Shown here piece by piece: positions 13,701 through 16,749 of a DNA stretch of 16,749 bases. The stretch covers positions 1-16,749 of the forward strand of contig JAVEYH010000076.1 in assembly GCA_034003585.1 (NCBI GenBank), given 5' to 3'. The notes beneath the pieces were generated by a model. That model made no database searches, was not told the origin of the DNA, and saw only the letters and a program-made list of their open reading frames with translations. This DNA is from JAPXSY01 sp034003585 (GTDB lineage: Bacteria; Verrucomicrobiota; Kiritimatiellia; RFP12; UBA1067). The position numbers and the translations under genes are program-made. The first letter of the stretch is position 1. Each line of letters starts with the position of its first letter.

Positions 13701-16609
13701 GCCGAGATGGTTCCGAGCTGGATCCAATCGGTCCCGTCAGCCGAGGCTTCGGCGGTGAACAGCGGTCCGGTGCGCGTCAGGCGGAGCCAGCAGGGCTGGA
13801 GGAGGGCGTTCGAGCTCGTGGGCAACGCGTACGCGCTGCCGCCGGTTGTGGTACGGTAAGCCAGCTTGGCGCCGAACGAACTGCTTGAGCTGGCGACGGC
13901 CGCCGCCATGATGGCGTTGTTGGCCGTGGTGGCGCGGACCATCAGGGCGACGCGCGCGTTGCCGTCGGAGGGCAGCCCGCTGGGGAGAAACGCGGTGAGG
14001 ATGCCGTCCCCCGAGCGGGACTGGTGGATGAATCGCCCGTTATCCGTGGTTCCGGACGTGACCCCGGACCCGCCGATCACGACCGAATGGAAGGTCTCCC
14101 CGATCAGAACGGCCGAGGAGTAATCCGTGACGCTTCCGACCAGGCTGGCGGTCCACGGCGAGGGAAGGGACGCGGCGGCGTCTTCGATCAGGACAGAGAT
14201 GCGGTTGTTTGCGGTGATGCCGGTGCCGGCGGAGTTGCCGCTCACGGTCAGGGTGAACTGGCGCGCGGGATTCGGCTCGGGCGTCTCCAGGATCGGGACC
14301 GTGATGCTCTGCGGCCCGACCTCCCCGTCCGCCCAGCTCAGCGTCCCGTTCACAGCCGTGTAATGGGTGCCCGCGTACGCGGTGGTGTTGGCGGTGGCGT
14401 AGTTGAGCGTGACCGCGCCGTTGGCGCCGCCGAAGCGGTTGACCGTGATCTGCACGCCGCCCGCGGTTTTGGCGACCTTGGCGCGCGTGACCGGCAGATC
14501 GAAATGGCCGGCCACGGCGTCAAAGGCAGCCTCCTCCGAGAAGGGGGAGTCGCCCGCCGCATTGACCGCGGCCACGCGGTACCGGTACGTGTGGCCGTGC
14601 GCGAACGGCCCGGGATCATGGAACGTCGTGACGTCCGGGCCGACGGTGGCAAGAGAAACAAACGTTCCAGCCGCATCGGTCTGGCGTTCGATCCGGAACC
14701 CGGTCTCGTCCTCCGAGAGGTCGGCCCAGGAGAGCAGCGCGCTGTCGGAGCGGACCGGCGTGACGCCCAGGGAGCCGGGGTTGCGCGGCGGGGCGCTGGC
14801 GGAGGCGTTGGCCGTCAGGGTGATGAAAACCCCGACACTTGGGTTGACGTACGAGCCGCCGGGCGCCTGCTCGAGCGCAAGTGTGCGGACCTGATAGGTG
14901 TAGGCCGAGCCTGCGGCGACCGTTGTGTCCGTAAAGGCGGGAACGGGGAGGGGATCGGCGGTCAGCCGTGTGAACGGGCCCGCTTCAGAAGGGGCGCGGT
15001 ACACGAGATGCCCCTCGAACCGCACTTCCGTGGACGCGTCCCACCGCAGCTCGATCCGGCTGTTCGCGCTTTGGGCCGTGAGGTTGCGCGGCGGTTCCGT
15101 GACATGCAGCCGCAGCGCCGGGTCACCCATCAGTCCGGGATGGACGCCGCTGTAACTGTTCGGCTGATAGTTGTTGTTCGAGCCCCAGAAGGTTGAATTC
15201 TGCGACACCATGGCGGAATACCCGACGGTCTCGCCCATGCCGGTATGGTGCGTGAAGCGCGCCGGGCGCCCGCCCCAGAAGCAGGTCAGCCCGAGCGAGT
15301 CGCCCGTGGCGTTGCCCGCCAGCGGGGCACGCAGGAAGTCGTTGTTGGCGTCCCAGTCGCCGAAATAACTGCCGAACAGGCTGGTGAACACCACGCGGCT
15401 TGTGCGGATACCGAAATCGGTTGACGAGCCCACCGAGCTGGCGCTCTCGTAATTTCCCCCACCGTTGCCGTAGCCCACCAGGTAATCCTTGCCGCCCGCG
15501 TATTCGGGCAGAAACCACTGGTTGGAAAGAGGCGTGTCAACGTCCGTACCGACCGCCGTGAAGATCCAGCTCCAGCCGGAGATCGCGAAGGCCTCGCTGC
15601 CGAACTGGCCGAATCCGTCGCGCAGGATGCCGCGGCGCGGGATGGACGCGTATGCGTTCCGTTTATGCCGGAAATCATGGGCCTTGCGCAGATAGCGGCG
15701 CAGGAGCATGATCTCCGTGGCCGCGGCGGAGGGCGCCTTGGTCATGCTGTGGAGATCCACACGCCCGACCATCAGCTCAAGGGCGCTCGGAAGCGAGGAC
15801 TGATCGAACTTGCCGTCTCCCGGAACATTGTCGTTGCGCGTGCCGCTCGACGTGGTGTTGCTGACGGACGTGTCGGTCCACGTTCCGTTCATGTCGCCGT
15901 AATAGCTGTCGGCGGGCCAGGCGCCGTTATGGTCGCCGTGCCCGTCCGGCGAGATGCTGCCGGAGTAGGGCACCGGCACATGCCCCAGCAGATAGACGGC
16001 CTTCACATTCAGAGGGTCCGCCCCGTACGCCGTCTGGATCTGGGCTTTGACCTGGCTGGCGCTGCCGGCGCGCTGGGCGATGAGGGTTTTGACATTCCAG
16101 CCGTCACCGGTCAGGTCCCGCCGCAACTGCGCGATTTCCGGCGCGAGCGGTTCAGCCACCGTATCGTCCACAGTCAGCAGCAGCGTGCCGCGGGACTCCC
16201 GCATGGGCACCGCCGCGCCGGCGCTGAGGTAGCCCAGGGCCGGAGAGGGGGACAGCCCGGAGAAGGTGCGCTGCAGCCAGTACTCGTATTCCACGCCCGG
16301 GAGCGCGTCGAAATCCGCGAAACTCGTGTCGTTGGATCCCAGCACCGCGAACGGGGGCTGGGACACCTGCGCATTCCAGTTGGTCTCCCCTTTCAGCCGC
16401 CGGTACAGATTCTGCTTCATGATTTTGGGGGCCTGCCTCAAGGACCAGGAGAGCGTGATGTGGGGCGGCGCGGCGGTCGACACGTTCGCCTGCAGATCGA
16501 TGGCGAAATCCCGGGGTGTCTGACCCGGGCCCGAAAGGGCAAGCCCGGACACCGCAAGAACAGTCAAGAGAAAACCGAATTGACCGCGAAAAGCGACCGA
16601 TTCCTTCAT
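10767..16609 (-). CDS. Giant secreted multidomain surface protein (C25-like, FN3, Calx-beta, DNRLRE-like, beta-helix), split by an assembly gap
   Basis: As printed, the reading frame is broken at the 10-N gap. Removing the gap and one 127-bp copy (137 bp) joins both parts in frame into 1901 aa. Domains by residue: signal peptide 1-30; FN3-like 31-118; a gingipain/C25-like region about 140-505 (AVYLLGHVPVP at 204-214, ADSYYGD at 233-239, MVGRVDL at 280-286); FN3 505-600 and 605-700; Calx-beta 708-810; LamG/DUF1349-like sandwich 815-1002; FN3 1008-1098; DNRLRE/CBM96-like 1100-1292; FN3 1305-1389; then a beta-helix from 1395 to the end. That beta-helix opens with a WDGGG motif and carries two autotransporter-associated repeats (1527-1559, LTKAGDGLLTLAG; 1772-1803, LVKAGVGTLHLSG). 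No beta-barrel or sorting motif is visible. The ATG at 16609 begins the signal peptide. Probable adhesin or matrix protein. Confidence 0.82.
11914..12040. repeat. Left copy of a 127-bp exact duplication at the scaffold gap
   Basis: These 127 bases, from TCCGACACCGGG to GCCGCCGGGGT, recur exactly at 12051-12177 in the same orientation. The left copy ends at the first N and the right copy begins after the last N. This is what unmerged contig ends sharing one k-mer of 127 look like, not a biological repeat. Confidence 0.95.
12041..12050. other. Scaffold gap (10 N), artefactual
   Basis: Ten Ns separate two identical 127-bp ends. Since the flanks overlap, the true gap size is minus 127 bp: no sequence is missing. 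Collapsing it restores one continuous reading frame for the giant gene, because the 137 bases removed exactly correct the frame difference between the two sides. Confidence 0.95.
12051..12177. repeat. Right copy of the 127-bp exact duplication
   Basis: Identical to 11914-12040; identity ends exactly at 12177, after which the unique sequence of the giant gene continues. It should be merged with the left copy. Confidence 0.95.
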
Positions 16610-16611
16610 AC

Positions 16612-16626
16612 AACAGGTATCCTGTT
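16612..16626. promoter_or_regulatory. Palindrome covering the ribosome site of the giant gene
   Basis: AACAGG-TAT-CCTGTT on the plus strand is a perfect 6-bp inverted repeat with a 3-nt loop, ending 2 bases before the ATG at 16609. In the messenger the only Shine-Dalgarno-like AGGA lies in the stem's 5' arm and loop, so folding would hide it. It could equally be a DNA operator. A second hairpin (GCCGGT/ACCGGC, 16638-16652) lies in the same leader. Confidence 0.5.
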
Positions 16627-16692
16627 TTGCGCCGCGCGCCGGTAACACCGGCCCACACGGCAAAATTCAATTCCGAACACACAACTGTCCGG

Positions 16693-16722
16693 AGAATACA
16701 AGATGGACGGGCGTGCCGTCAA
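16693..16722 (-). promoter_or_regulatory. Candidate sigma70 promoter of the giant gene
   Basis: On the minus strand TTGACG (16722-16717, 5/6) and TATTCT (16698-16693, 4/6) are 18 bp apart. Transcription would start near 16685, giving a leader of about 75 nt that contains the two small hairpins described for this gene. A second, weaker pair (TTGAAT and TGTTAC, 17 bp apart) lies closer to the gene. Confidence 0.5.
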
Positions 16723-16749
16723 ATAGAAACGCGGTCCTGAACCCAAGCC

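Noticed and set aside
1..16749. CRISPR array, tRNA/rRNA genes, transposases or phage genes
   Set aside because: I looked for regularly spaced repeats, tRNA-like cloverleaf ends and mobile-element proteins and saw none.

Overview
The window is GC-rich DNA with tightly packed genes. It looks like a piece of a metagenome-assembled bacterial genome, because it carries a 10-N scaffold gap flanked by a 127-bp exact overlap. The gene set points to a Gram-negative, most likely of the Verrucomicrobiota/Kiritimatiellota (PVC) group: two large secreted beta-helix proteins with autotransporter-type repeats but no beta-barrel, a mosaic of FN3, Calx-beta and DNRLRE-like domains, an OlsF-type ornithine-lipid synthase, an O-antigen-ligase-like protein, and a phosphoglycerate-mutase-family enzyme of the kind proposed as homoserine kinase. 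The phylum is an inference from family content; there is no rRNA or other marker gene here.

Layout. (1) 181-3369, plus strand: a probable operon of a MATE/MOP-like multi-pass membrane protein, a GltS sodium/glutamate symporter (GTG start), and a small soluble protein of unknown function whose start overlaps the gltS stop (ATGA). (2) 3383-4579, minus strand: the ApgM/ThrB2-type enzyme, convergent with the first operon. (3) 4580-4805: a divergent intergenic region with a promoter-plus-palindrome upstream of the enzyme gene and a GGNATC hexamer array with inverted copies. (4) 4806-6794, plus strand: a 662-aa secreted beta-helix protein with a signal peptide. (5) 6795-6936: a short, hairpin-rich spacer between convergent genes. 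(6) 10605-6937, minus strand: three overlapping genes, namely a secreted CBM6/35-like beta-sandwich protein, an O-antigen-ligase/polymerase-like membrane protein, and OlsF. They are read from a strong sigma70-like promoter that sits almost on the start codon. (7) 16609-10767, minus strand: one very large gene, apparently broken by the N gap but in fact continuous. Collapsing the duplicated 127 bp gives an in-frame 1901-aa protein: signal peptide, FN3-like domain, a gingipain (C25)-like domain that seems to have lost its catalytic residues, several FN3 domains, Calx-beta, a LamG/DUF1349-like sandwich, DNRLRE/CBM96-like, and a C-terminal beta-helix with autotransporter-associated repeats.

Taken together the window is mostly about the cell envelope and surface: solute transport (operon 1), outer-membrane lipid and glycan assembly (the olsF operon), and two exported adhesin- or matrix-like proteins. 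No tRNA, rRNA, CRISPR array, transposase or phage gene was seen. The least explained items are the inactive-looking C25 domain in the giant protein, the 170-aa protein downstream of gltS, and regulatory geometries that suggest leaderless or hairpin-controlled translation.
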